Below, piece by piece: positions 1 through 7,685 of a stretch of 34,216 nucleotides of DNA. The first letter of the stretch is position 1, and each line of letters opens with the position of its first letter. The notes under the pieces are model-generated. The model saw nothing but the letters and a program-made list of their open reading frames with translations. It was not told the origin of the DNA and made no database searches. Source of the stretch: Pseudomonadota bacterium (lineage in GTDB: Bacteria > Pseudomonadota > Alphaproteobacteria > Rhizobiales > Xanthobacteraceae); NCBI GenBank assembly GCA_023435725.1, contig JAEYRD010000168.1, forward strand, positions 1 through 34,216, given 5' to 3'. The position numbers and the translations under genes were made by a program.

Positions 1-277
1 TCCCGAAGATCAGTCGAAAGAGGTCGAACCATCCGATGCTGGCCTCCGATCCAGCCAGCATCTTGAATCACAAACCGTCGCCCGACGGAATCCCTCCCGA
101 TTCAATTAATCGATGAACCGCTCTAGATGATGGGCACGGCGTACCCACAACGTCATTGCTTCGCTGCGCGCGCAATGACGAGGAAGCGTCAGTGTGCGCT
201 CACATCAATCGAGGTTGAGGAGAGATGGTAGGCACGACGCTATCCGCCTACGGCGCTTGCCACGATCTATCGCGCCG
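1..277. other. Left edge without a recognised gene; possible tail of a cut CDS
   Basis: No family is recognisable here. A plus-strand frame is open from base 2 to a TAA at 107-109 (about 35 codons, ending in Arg-Phe-Asn). It could be the 3' end of a gene that starts outside the window, but its third positions are less GC-rich than the genes further in, so this is weak. Bases 110-277 carry the perfect 9-bp inverted repeat listed separately and otherwise show nothing I can name. Confidence 0.3.
151..180. repeat. Perfect 9-bp inverted repeat (CGTCATTGC/GCAATGACG)
   Basis: CGTCATTGC at 151-159 is repeated inverted at 172-180, with a 12-base GC-rich spacer. From memory, the core CGTCATTGCGAGCGAAGCGAAGC type of palindrome is scattered between genes in Bradyrhizobium genomes, and this copy looks like a relative. 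It lies beyond the 3' end of the PAP2 gene on the minus strand, so it could also act as a weak terminator, but no T-run follows on either strand. Confidence 0.6.
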
Positions 278-1261
278 TCATTCCGCGAGGCTGGGTTGCC
301 ACGCCGATGGCGAGGCAGGCGCGGCAGCAACGCGCGACGCCCGGCCCAGCCACTCGAGATAGACCTTCACCGCCCAGATCGAGGCTGCGGCGACCGCGAT
401 GCCGCCGGCAACGTCGATGAGGTAATGCGCGCCGATCGTCGGCGTCGCCGCGATCATCAAGAGGTTGAGCGCGGCCGCGATGCCGCCGATGCCGCGCACC
501 GGCCACAGCGCCCACATGTAGAGCACGGCGGATGCGGCGTGAAAGCTCGGAAACGAGACGATGCCCGAGAGAAAGAACAGACGGAGCTCGTGCAGGCTGC
601 CGTCGCGAAGTGCGAGGATGTCGCGCAATTGTCCGGCATAGATCGCGGTGTCGATCTCGGGGAAGTGCGCGGCCGGCAGTTGCAGTCCGTAATAGGTACC
701 GATCGCCGGCACCACGGCGGAGATCGCGATGGTGACCGCGAGCGCAAGGCTCATTGCGAGCATGAACAATTGCAGCCGCACATAACGCGCTGTCAGGGCC
801 AGCACGACGGGGATGCCGAGCAGCAGCCATTTGACCAGTCCGTAGCCGCGGGCAAGACAGTCTGCGAGCCAGGGATGGTCGTTGACATATCGTGCGATCG
901 GTTCGGGATCGAGCCCGAGCGCGCGGTCGATCGCAAGCAGCGCCTGGTCCTGGAGCGGCCAGTTCAACTTGCCCGCCACGTAGCTGAGCGGTCCGACGAT
1001 GGCGCAGGTGAGAATGATCTGTCCGATCGTGCCGAGCGAAAACACAAGCTTCGGATCCGCAAGTTCGCCTTTGACCATGCGATGGCAATAGGCCACCGCA
1101 AGCAGGAACGCGGCGATTGCCAGCGTCACGCCGTAGGCGACCGGCTCGAGACCGAGATCAGTGATGGGGAGGCCAAGCGCCAGTAGGCTGCCCATGGCTG
1201 CGATGGGAAGCCAGTTCAGGTGGAAGAGCCGCCAGGCGGTCCGGGCGTCCGTGTCGACCAT
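278..1261 (-). CDS. PAP2-superfamily integral membrane phosphatase
   Basis: A 327-residue polytopic membrane protein with several hydrophobic segments (for example residues 20-60, 75-92, 145-190, 255-300). Two of the PAP2 (type 2 phosphatidic acid phosphatase) motifs are visible: SFPSFH at 236-241, and GAHYLIDVAGG at 277-287 carrying the second catalytic His (H279) and Asp (D283). The arrangement resembles the Aur1/Ipt1 (PAP2_3) branch, whose members act on inositol or other lipid-linked phosphates at the membrane surface. The Arg of the third motif is not evident in its usual position, as is common in that branch. The ATG at 1259-1261 is the farthest upstream start. The gene stands alone, divergent from the TetR gene at 1530. 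The substrate cannot be read from the sequence: lipid phosphate or undecaprenyl pyrophosphate are both possible. Confidence 0.85.
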   Translation of the reverse strand: MVDTDARTAWRLFHLNWLPIAAMGSLLALGLPITDLGLEPVAYGVTLAIAAFLLAVAYCHRMVKGELADPKLVFSLGTIGQIILTCAIVGPLSYVAGKLNWPLQDQALLAIDRALGLDPEPIARYVNDHPWLADCLARGYGLVKWLLLGIPVVLALTARYVRLQLFMLAMSLALAVTIAISAVVPAIGTYYGLQLPAAHFPEIDTAIYAGQLRDILALRDGSLHELRLFFLSGIVSFPSFHAASAVLYMWALWPVRGIGGIAAALNLLMIAATPTIGAHYLIDVAGGIAVAAASIWAVKVYLEWLGRASRVAAAPASPSAWQPSLAE

Positions 1262-1529
1262 GCTGCACCGATGGGGATCGCAGTACCGAAGTACAGTCGC
1301 GGATCTGGCCTAAAATGGCGGTAACGATCGTGGTCAGCTCTTCATCAATTCGTTCGGCGCATTCTTAGCTATTGGCGCCCCGCGCCTGTGGCGTGACGCT
1401 TCACGCATTTGCATCTTGTCATCCACTCTGAATAGTTGTTCACTCCTTGCGGGGCGATTTGCAGCGAATTGAGTGACGAAGCGTTCGGCCGCAGGGCGTG
1501 CGGCCGGCGTGAGGGACAGGAAGCGCGCC

Positions 1530-2210
1530 ATGGTTTATCGGCGAACGCATCAAGTGGTTAAGCGCCTTGCGGCGCGGCGCAGTGCGATACTGGCAGCGGC
1601 CCGGGAGGCTGCGGCGGAAGGCGGGATGGCGGCGGTGCAAATTGCGCCGGTCGCGGTCCGGGCCAGTGTCGCGGCCGGGACGGTCTACCGTTACTTCCCT
1701 TCCAAGGCCGAGCTGATCTCCGAATTGATCGCCGAGGTATCCCGCGACGAGCTCGCGGCGATCCGCCGGGCGGCCGACGCCGCGCCCGGCCCGTCCTCGG
1801 CGCTGGCCGCCGCCGTGACCACCGTGGCGGTCCATACCCTGTCGCAGCGCAGGCTGGCCTGGGGCATTCTGGCCGAGCCGGTCGATGTCGACGTCAGCGC
1901 CTCCCGCCTGGCGAGCCGGCGCGAGATCGCGGGCGAGATCGCCTCGAGGATCGATGCTGCCGTGCGCGCCGGTCACCTGCCGGCGCAGGACACCGCGCTT
2001 GCCGCGACCGCGCTGCTGGGCGCGTTGCATGAGGCGCTGGTCGGGCCGCTCGCACCTGACAATCTCGACGATACCGCCAGGATGCGGGATGCGGTGCAGA
2101 CCGTGACGCTGCTCGCGCTGCGCGCTGTCGGTGTCATGGATGCCCGCGCCCGCGGTCTTGTGGTGCAGCAGACGCTGCTGCCGACCACGAAGGCGCTGGT
2201 GGGGGCGTAG
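1530..2210 (+). CDS. TetR/AcrR-family transcriptional regulator
   Basis: A 226-residue regulator. The N-terminal helix-turn-helix spans about residues 18-64 and ends in the typical GTVYRYFPSKAELISEL stretch, where the recognition helix and Tyr-Phe-x-x-Lys turn are seen in TetR proteins. The rest is an all-helical ligand/dimer domain rich in Ala and Leu, with no recognisable ligand signature. I chose the ATG at 1530, preceded by the purine-rich GAGGGACAGGAAG. A GTG at 1473 in the same frame would add 19 residues but has no better ribosome site. TetR proteins usually repress a neighbour. The divergent PAP2 gene is the closest candidate (268 bp between starts), but no clear palindromic operator was found. 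Target and inducer are unknown. Confidence 0.88.
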   Translation: MVYRRTHQVVKRLAARRSAILAAAREAAAEGGMAAVQIAPVAVRASVAAGTVYRYFPSKAELISELIAEVSRDELAAIRRAADAAPGPSSALAAAVTTVAVHTLSQRRLAWGILAEPVDVDVSASRLASRREIAGEIASRIDAAVRAGHLPAQDTALAATALLGALHEALVGPLAPDNLDDTARMRDAVQTVTLLALRAVGVMDARARGLVVQQTLLPTTKALVGA

Positions 2211-2360
2211 AATCGAAGCGCGATCGGGGCGGGGGCCTCATTGCGCTCAGTCCGTTGCCTGAACACGCCTTTTGGGAAAAACGCCGCAAGCTCGCCGGAC
2301 TAACCGGCTACTTTGCATGGGGTTGTTTTCGACATTTTAGTCTGCCGCGCGCCGGCGAAC

Positions 2361-3797
2361 CTACATATTCGCGTCGCCCTCGGGCCCGACCGAAGCGATA
2401 CGCACCATGTTCGTGGTGCCGGGAATGCCGAGCGGCACGCCGGCGACGATGATCACGCGCTGGCCGGCGCGGACGAAGCCGTCGCGGAACGCAATCTTGC
2501 CGGCGCGGCTCACCATGTCGTCCTGATCGCGGGCGTCTTCCGCCACCACGCAATGCACGCCCCAGACGACGGCGAGCCGGCGTCCGGCGGTGATGTTCGG
2601 CGTGATCGCAACGATCGGCGGCTTCGGCCGCTCGCGCGCGACGCGCGTGGCGGTCGAGCCCGAACTGGTCCAGCAGATCAGGGCGGGAAGATCCAGCGTC
2701 TCGGCGATCTGCCGTGCGGCGTCGGCGATGGCGTCGCCGGCAGTGGCTTCGGGCGAGGGGCGCTGGGCTGCGACGACGGAGCGATAGGTCGGGTCGCGCT
2801 CGACCTCCTCGCCGATGCGGTTCATGGTCGAGACCGCCTCGACCGGGAATTTGCCGGCCGCCGATTCCGCCGACAGCATGATGGCGTCGGCGCCTTCGTA
2901 GACGGCAGTGGCGACGTCGGAGACTTCGGCACGGGTCGGCACCGGCGACTGGATCATCGATTCCAGCATCTGCGTCGCGATCACCACCGGCTTGCCGGCG
3001 CGGCGCGCCATCCGGGTCATCTGCTTCTGCAGGCTCGGTACCCGTTCCAGCGGCAGTTCGACGCCGAGGTCGCCGCGCGCCACCATCAGCGCGTCGGAGG
3101 CCTCGATGATGTCGGCGAGGCGGTCGATCGCCTGCGGCTTCTCGATCTTGGCCATCACCGCGGCGCGGCCGCGGATCATCTTCTTGGCCTCGAGCACGTC
3201 GTCGGCGCGCTGCACGAAGGACAGTGCGATCCAGTCGACGCCGGTGACCAGCGCGGCCTCGAGATCGGCCTTGTCCTTCGTCGTCATTGCCGAGACCGGC
3301 AGGTCGGTGTCGGGCAGGCTGACGCCCTTGCGGTCGGACATCCGGCCGCCGACCACGACACGCGTTACCGCATGCTCTTTCGAGGTCTCCTCCGCGATCA
3401 GGCGCACCTTGCCGTCGTCGAGCAGCAGCGTATGGCCGGGCCGCAGCGCAGCCAGAATCTCGGGATGCGGGAGATTGACGCGCGTGGCATCGCCCGGGGT
3501 CTTGTCGGAATCGAGCGTGAAGGTCTGGCCGTTCTGGAGCAGGACCGCGCCTTCGGCGAAGGCGCCGAGCCTGAGCTTGGGGCCCTGGAGGTCGACCAGG
3601 ATGCCGATCGGACGGCCGTAGCTGCTCTCGACGTTGCGGATCGTCGCCACCAGTTCCCGCATCTTGTCATGCGGGGTGTGGCTCATGTTGATACGAAACA
3701 GGTCGGCGCCGGCCTCGAACAGGCGGCGGATCATCGCGAGGTCTGAAGAGGCGGGTCCCAGGGTCGCGAGAATCTTGATACGGCGGAGACGCCTCAT
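2361..3797 (-). CDS. pyk: Pyruvate kinase, K+-independent type by signature
   Basis: Converts phosphoenolpyruvate and ADP to pyruvate and ATP, the last step of lower glycolysis. The protein has 478 residues, normal for the family. Visible landmarks: N-terminal KILATLGPASSD, RINMSH at 35-40, catalytic Lys in AKIEK (K217), the MVARGDLGVELP signature at 238-249, and a complete C-terminal domain with TSSGSTATRVARERP. At the site equivalent to Glu117 of the muscle enzyme the motif reads LQGPKLRL (residues 70-77), so Lys74 replaces Glu, together with Leu, Gln and Leu at the linked positions 113, 114 and 120. That set is the published hallmark of pyruvate kinases that do not need K+. The start codon overlaps the stop of the upstream DUF1036 gene by 4 bases (ATGA), so the two are very likely co-translated. 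Confidence 0.97.
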   Translation of the reverse strand: MRRLRRIKILATLGPASSDLAMIRRLFEAGADLFRINMSHTPHDKMRELVATIRNVESSYGRPIGILVDLQGPKLRLGAFAEGAVLLQNGQTFTLDSDKTPGDATRVNLPHPEILAALRPGHTLLLDDGKVRLIAEETSKEHAVTRVVVGGRMSDRKGVSLPDTDLPVSAMTTKDKADLEAALVTGVDWIALSFVQRADDVLEAKKMIRGRAAVMAKIEKPQAIDRLADIIEASDALMVARGDLGVELPLERVPSLQKQMTRMARRAGKPVVIATQMLESMIQSPVPTRAEVSDVATAVYEGADAIMLSAESAAGKFPVEAVSTMNRIGEEVERDPTYRSVVAAQRPSPEATAGDAIADAARQIAETLDLPALICWTSSGSTATRVARERPKPPIVAITPNITAGRRLAVVWGVHCVVAEDARDQDDMVSRAGKIAFRDGFVRAGQRVIIVAGVPLGIPGTTNMVRIASVGPEGDANM

Positions 3798-4393
3798 GGC
3801 TTGCTTCCAGACGGGGGCGGGGCAGCGGCTGGCGGGAGGCCAGGTGCGGCGGGGGGCGTACCACCGGGCGGGCCATTGGGCAAACCCGGAACGCCGCCCG
3901 GGCCAACCGGGCCTGGCAGGCCCGGCACGCGCTGCTGTTGTGACGGCTGCTCGTTGGCATCGGTGAGTTGCACCGTCCAGGCGCGCTGTTCGCCGGTATC
4001 GACCTCGAAATAGCCGGTCCGGTCATAGCCGCGCGCCAGGCAGTCCTCGGTGCCGCGAATGGTGAATTCCTTGTCGCGCGAGCACATGAAGGCCTGGCCC
4101 GACCATTCGCCGCCGCGGTCATAGTCGATGGCGTAGATGTAATAGTAGCGGGCGACCAGCGTGCCCCGCAGCAGGGTCTCGCAGGAGCGGGAGGAGATGT
4201 TCCACCAGCCCTCGGTGGTCCAGCCCTCGGCGTCCTTGTAGCCCAGCGCGATGCCGACCCGGCTCGAGGTGTTGTTGCAGAGGCGGAAATCGGCGGAAGC
4301 CGGGCTGGTCCAGAGGCACAGCAGGGCAACCGCCAGCACCGGGACCAACCGGGCGAGCAGGCGAAGGGGAGAGCGAGGAGATTCGGCGATCAT
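3794..4393 (-). CDS. Secreted DUF1036 protein with collagen-like Gly/Pro tail
   Basis: A 199-residue protein. A signal peptide covers about residues 1-34 (basic start, hydrophobic core 16-30, ASA before cleavage). The mature part is a DUF1036 domain (about 36-145) with four cysteines, C39, C71, C104 and C118, which could form two disulfides in the periplasm. Trp and Tyr are frequent. The last 45 residues (from about 155) are a low-complexity Gly/Pro/Val then Pro/Ala tail with several G-x-P and G-P-x triplets. DUF1036 has no assigned function. The gene overlaps pyruvate kinase by 4 bases and is first in that operon, an odd pairing of an exported protein with a cytoplasmic glycolytic enzyme. 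Family identification is good; the role is unknown. Confidence 0.85.
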   Translation of the reverse strand: MIAESPRSPLRLLARLVPVLAVALLCLWTSPASADFRLCNNTSSRVGIALGYKDAEGWTTEGWWNISSRSCETLLRGTLVARYYYIYAIDYDRGGEWSGQAFMCSRDKEFTIRGTEDCLARGYDRTGYFEVDTGEQRAWTVQLTDANEQPSQQQRVPGLPGPVGPGGVPGLPNGPPGGTPPAAPGLPPAAAPPPSGSKP

Positions 4394-4433
4394 TGTCGCG
4401 GAAGCTATATCAGATCATTGACGATTTGGCGTA

Positions 4434-4450
4434 GAGGCGGGAACCGCCTC
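4434..4450. promoter_or_regulatory. 7-bp hairpin upstream of the DUF1036-pyk operon
   Basis: GAGGCGG at 4434-4440 and CCGCCTC at 4444-4450 form a perfect stem with a GAA loop, about 40 bases upstream of the DUF1036 start on the minus strand. It could be a 5'-leader hairpin or an operator. No promoter hexamers were convincing nearby, so its position relative to the transcript start is unknown. Confidence 0.3.
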
Positions 4451-4570
4451 AGGGCCGGTGATCGGCTCGTTTGCCCCGCGATATGGCAAAATCTGTGACA
4501 GGACCCACCTGATCCCGTAAGGGTGACCCCCAACGGGGGCAGAGCCAATCTAGAGCCAGGGGATCCAGCT

Positions 4571-4879
4571 ATGGCTATCGACGACAAAACCAGAACGGAG
4601 CTCGAGGCGGCGGCTTTCCGGCGCCTCGTCGATCATCTGCGCAGCCGGACGGACGTCCAGAACATCGACCTGATGAATCTGGCGGGTTTCTGCCGCAACT
4701 GCCTGTCCAACTGGCTCAAGGACGCCGCCGACGCCCAGGGCGTCGCCTTGAGCAAGGACGAGAGCCGGGAGGCCGTCTACGGCATGCCCTACGAGACCTG
4801 GAAGTCGAAATACCAGGGCGCGGCGACGCCCGAGCAGCTCGAGGCGATGAAGAAAGTCCACCCCGGGCATGGGCACTGA
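4571..4879 (+). CDS. DUF1244 family small protein
   Basis: A 102-residue cytoplasmic protein that matches the DUF1244 family as I remember it: the block NIDLMNLAGFCRNCLSNW (31-48) with C41-x-x-C44, and EAVYGMPYETWKSKYQ (67-82). The C-terminus ends in a short His-rich HPGHGH. The CxxC and terminal histidines suggest metal binding or a redox role, but this is inference; the family has no established function. The ATG at 4571 is preferred over an in-frame GTG at 4523 because family members begin close to the conserved helix. A small GC hairpin (CCCCC-AAC-GGGGG, 4527-4539) lies just upstream. It is followed, after about 200 bases, by gapR on the same strand. Confidence 0.88.
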   Translation: MAIDDKTRTELEAAAFRRLVDHLRSRTDVQNIDLMNLAGFCRNCLSNWLKDAADAQGVALSKDESREAVYGMPYETWKSKYQGAATPEQLEAMKKVHPGHGH

Positions 4880-5080
4880 ACGGCCTCGTCTTTGTCCCGA
4901 CGCGCTGAGTCGCACCACACAACAGCTTTCTTTGGCACGCCGCAGGAAGGTGTGGGCGCGCTGTGGACGAGCGCGATGCTGCCTTGAACGTAGGGGGCAC
5001 CAACCCTAAGGGTCTAGCCAGCACGCGCGGTGACGATGCCGGCGTCACTTCGTTTTGCCAGTTCCATTGGGAGTACCAAG

Positions 5081-5353
5081 ATGGCCACCTCCGCCGCCGT
5101 CCGCGACGACGAGCCCGCGACGAAATTTGCCAAGGACCAGCTCAAATCCATCATCGAGCGCATCGAGCGGCTGGAGGAAGAGAAGAAGGCGATCTCCGAC
5201 GACATCCGCGACGTCTATGCCGAGAGCAAGGGCAACGGCTACGACGTCAAGGCGCTGCGCACCATCGTGCGCCTGCGCAAGCAGGACCCGAACGAGCGCG
5301 CCGAGGCCGAGACGATTCTCGAGACCTACATGCAGGCGCTGGGGATGCTGTGA
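5081..5353 (+). CDS. gapR: GapR/DUF2312 nucleoid-associated protein
   Basis: A 90-residue, highly charged helical protein typical of DUF2312. In Caulobacter the family member GapR forms a tetrameric clamp that binds overtwisted DNA ahead of replication and transcription and stimulates topoisomerases. Seen here: the long N-terminal coiled coil from about residue 15 (KFAKDQLKSIIERIERLEEE), the central KGNGYDVKALRTIVRLRKQD block with its basic residues, and the EAETILETYMQALG tail. I start at the ATG at 5081; the frame stays open for 17 more codons to 5030, but that extension is not family-like. An 11-bp palindrome, ACCCTAAGGGT at 5003-5013, lies upstream and could be an operator. It is a probable single-gene unit. 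Confidence 0.92.
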   Translation: MATSAAVRDDEPATKFAKDQLKSIIERIERLEEEKKAISDDIRDVYAESKGNGYDVKALRTIVRLRKQDPNERAEAETILETYMQALGML

Positions 5354-5433
5354 GGCGTCGAGGCCTGGCGCCGGCCGGGCCGTTCTGAGCGCTGCGGGGG
5401 GCTGGCCGAGTCTGCTCCTGGAGCATGGCCAGT

Positions 5434-5462
5434 TTGGGCAAAACCCGTTCGTCTGCTAGAAT
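5434..5462 (+). promoter_or_regulatory. Candidate sigma-70-type promoter for the cyclase gene
   Basis: TTGGGC at 5434-5439 and TAGAAT at 5457-5462 are separated by exactly 17 bases. The -10 matches TATAAT at five of six positions, while the -35 keeps only the TTG core well. Transcription would begin near 5469, giving a leader of about 15 bases before the ATG at 5484, with AAGGGA as ribosome site. It is supported only by pattern and position. Confidence 0.45.
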
Positions 5463-5483
5463 GCTCGGTGAAGGGACCGAGCA

Positions 5484-7232
5484 ATGGACGTGCCTGGACC
5501 AGAGCGCAGGCTCGCCGCGGTCCTCGCCGCTGACATGGTCGGCTTTAGTCGGCTCATGGAGGTCGACGAGGCAGGGACGCTCGCGCGCCTCAAGACTCAC
5601 CGGATCGAACTCATCGACCCGGCGATAGCGAAGAATCACGGCCGCATCATCAAGACGACGGGCGACGGTCTGCTGGTGGAATTCCACAGTGTCGTCGATG
5701 CCGTGCTGTGTGCGGCCGAGGTTCAGCAGCGGATGGTCCGGCGCAATGCCGACGTCCCGCCACCGCGATGGATACAGTTCCGCATCGGCATCAATCTGGG
5801 AGACGTGATCGTCGACCAGAACGATATTTTCGGTGACGGCGTCAACGTGGCGTCACGGCTGGAGGCACTGGCCGAGCCGGGAGGCATCTGCATCTCGAGC
5901 GCGGTGCGCGAGCAAATCGGCCAGCGCCTTGATGGCTTCGAATTCGAGGATCTCGGCGAACAGAGCGTCAAGAACATCGCGCGTCCCATCCACGTCTTCC
6001 GGATTCGGCTCGACCAGCGGGCGTCCGGCGCGACGGCCACGGCGGCAGGGGCTTCGAAGAAGCCGTCCATAGCCGTATTGCCCTTCGCCAACATGAGCGG
6101 CGATCCCGAGCAGGAGTTCTTTGCCGACGGTTTGACCGAAGACATCATTACGGAGCTCTCACGCTTCCACGAGCTGCTTGTCATCTCCCGCAACTCGACC
6201 TTCGTGTACAAGGGCAAGGCGGTAAAGGTGCAAGAGGTCGCCCGCGAATTCGGCGTCGACTACGTCATCGAGGGAAGTGTGCGTAAGGTCGGAGATCGCG
6301 TCCGCGTCACCGTGCAACTGATCGATGCGGAAACCGACCGGCACATTTGGGCCGAACGCTATGACGGCGAGCTGCGGGACATCTTCGCCATTCAGGACGA
6401 AATGACGCGGGCGATCGCTGCAACGCTCCCCGGCCGCGTCGAGGCCGCCAGGCACGACAGGGCGAAGCGCAAGCCGACCGACAACATGGCGGCCTACGAA
6501 TGCGTGCTGGCCGCAAAGCTGCTGCACCATCGCTCGAACCGGGAAGACAATTCGCAATCGTTGCGCCTACTCGACCGGGCCATCGCGCTCGATCCGAACT
6601 ACGCGCACGCACATGCGTGGAAGGCCTGCGTTCTCGGCCAGACCTGGGTCTACGGCTGGTGCGCGGATCGAGATGCGACCTTCCAGCAGGTGTCGTCAGA
6701 ACTGGAGATCGCGCTGGCGCTCGACGACAATGACAGCGACGTCCATCGGATTCTCGCTGCACTGAATCTGAACCGCGACGATCATGAGAAGTCCACCTAC
6801 CATCAGGAGCGGGCGCTCGCACTCAACCCGAACTACGACCTCGTCGTGGTGCAACAGGGCGAATTGCTGACCTGGCTGGGCCGGCCCGAGGAAGGCATCG
6901 ATTGGATCAAGAAGGCCATGCGGCTCAATCCTTATCATCCGGAACGTTTCTGGAGCCATCTCGGGCGCGCGTATTATTGTGCCGAGAAGTACGCTGAGGC
7001 GGCTCAGGCCTTCTCACGGATCACACGGCCCGATCATGCCCATCACGCCTTCCTTGCTGCGATCTTCGCGCAAATGGGCAACGCGGTTGCGGCGGGGGCC
7101 CACACGGCGGAAGTCCTCAAGCGCGAACCGGCATTTTCGGTGGCGACCCACCTCACGACGCAGCACTACAAGCGGGATGTTGATCGTCAACGCTACGAGT
7201 CCGGCCTGCTCAAGGCTGGCCTGCCGGCCTGA
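5484..7232 (+). CDS. Class III adenylate cyclase - TolB/FlgO-like - TPR protein
   Basis: A soluble 582-residue protein with no membrane segment. Residues 8-175 are a class III nucleotide cyclase domain. Compared with mycobacterial Rv1625c, all six key residues are present at the right spacing: metal Asp D17 (AADMVGFS) and D61 (TGDGLLVEF), substrate Lys K57 and Asp D114, and transition-state N121 and R125. The K/D pair predicts ATP, hence cAMP, as in adenylate cyclases. Residues about 194-315 (PSIAVLPFANMSGDPEQ onward) form the TolB/FlgO-like domain often found in rhizobial cyclases. Residues about 335-570 are TPR-like helices with repeated ALDPNYAHA and ALNPNYD elements, likely a protein-binding sensor. 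It stands alone between gapR and the convergent Rnk operon, with a good candidate promoter just upstream. The partner and input signal are unknown. Confidence 0.93.
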   Translation: MDVPGPERRLAAVLAADMVGFSRLMEVDEAGTLARLKTHRIELIDPAIAKNHGRIIKTTGDGLLVEFHSVVDAVLCAAEVQQRMVRRNADVPPPRWIQFRIGINLGDVIVDQNDIFGDGVNVASRLEALAEPGGICISSAVREQIGQRLDGFEFEDLGEQSVKNIARPIHVFRIRLDQRASGATATAAGASKKPSIAVLPFANMSGDPEQEFFADGLTEDIITELSRFHELLVISRNSTFVYKGKAVKVQEVAREFGVDYVIEGSVRKVGDRVRVTVQLIDAETDRHIWAERYDGELRDIFAIQDEMTRAIAATLPGRVEAARHDRAKRKPTDNMAAYECVLAAKLLHHRSNREDNSQSLRLLDRAIALDPNYAHAHAWKACVLGQTWVYGWCADRDATFQQVSSELEIALALDDNDSDVHRILAALNLNRDDHEKSTYHQERALALNPNYDLVVVQQGELLTWLGRPEEGIDWIKKAMRLNPYHPERFWSHLGRAYYCAEKYAEAAQAFSRITRPDHAHHAFLAAIFAQMGNAVAAGAHTAEVLKREPAFSVATHLTTQHYKRDVDRQRYESGLLKAGLPA

Positions 7233-7248
7233 TCCGAAGCCCTGGGCG

Positions 7249-7668
7249 TCATTCGGACACGGCAAGGACAGTGAGTCCCTTCGTCTCGCCGCCGGGCGCC
7301 TGGAAATCAATCCGCTGTCCTGCAGACAACCCAATAAGCGCCGCTCCGACGGGCGTGAGGATCGAGACGCGATTACGTTCGATGTTCGCCTCGTGCGGAT
7401 AGACCAGCACGATTGCTCGGATCGCGCCAGATCCTTCGTCCCGGTAGGTCGCCTCGGAGCCCATCCTGATGACGCCATGCAAATCCGTCTCGGACGGGAC
7501 CACAGTCGCACGGTCCAGTTCCCGAGCCAGAAACTGAGCGACACGCGGAAAAATCTCCATCGTTGAGTCCGCGAGCGAGGTGAGGCGCCGCAGATCGCCT
7601 TCACTGATCCTGATTGATGGAAGCGCAAGCTCTTTGTTGCCGGCGACGTTTGTTTCAAGATTGTTCAT
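7249..7668 (-). CDS. rnk: Rnk-type nucleoside diphosphate kinase regulator / GreA-C domain protein
   Basis: A 139-residue protein of the Rnk/GreA C-terminal (FKBP-like) family. Seen: an N-terminal helical part (residues 18-55), then the Gre-type C-terminal beta domain with GSEATYRDE (70-78), the IVLVYPHEAN strand, and the ISVLTPVG-like block SILTPVGAALIGLSAGQRI (102-120). Rnk binds RNA polymerase and is named for its effect on nucleoside diphosphate kinase; unlike GreA it has a short coiled coil and does not cleave RNA. The ATG at 7668 has an excellent AAAGGAGAA site and matches family length; the longer frame to 7977 runs through the upstream gene. It is second in a two-gene operon, 17 bases after its paralogue. 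Confidence 0.88.
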   Translation of the reverse strand: MNNLETNVAGNKELALPSIRISEGDLRRLTSLADSTMEIFPRVAQFLARELDRATVVPSETDLHGVIRMGSEATYRDEGSGAIRAIVLVYPHEANIERNRVSILTPVGAALIGLSAGQRIDFQAPGGETKGLTVLAVSE

Positions 7669-7685
7669 GTGCTTCTCCTTTCTTA

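Noticed and set aside
2313..3746. Open frame of 477 codons opposite pyruvate kinase
   Set aside because: Antisense of a confidently identified enzyme; His/Arg/Asp-rich product without family resemblance.
4439..4471. GGAAC ... CGTT as an EcfG-type general stress promoter
   Set aside because: The spacing is about 23 bases, not the 16-17 expected, and the orientation would point to the DUF1244 gene across a further 100 bases.
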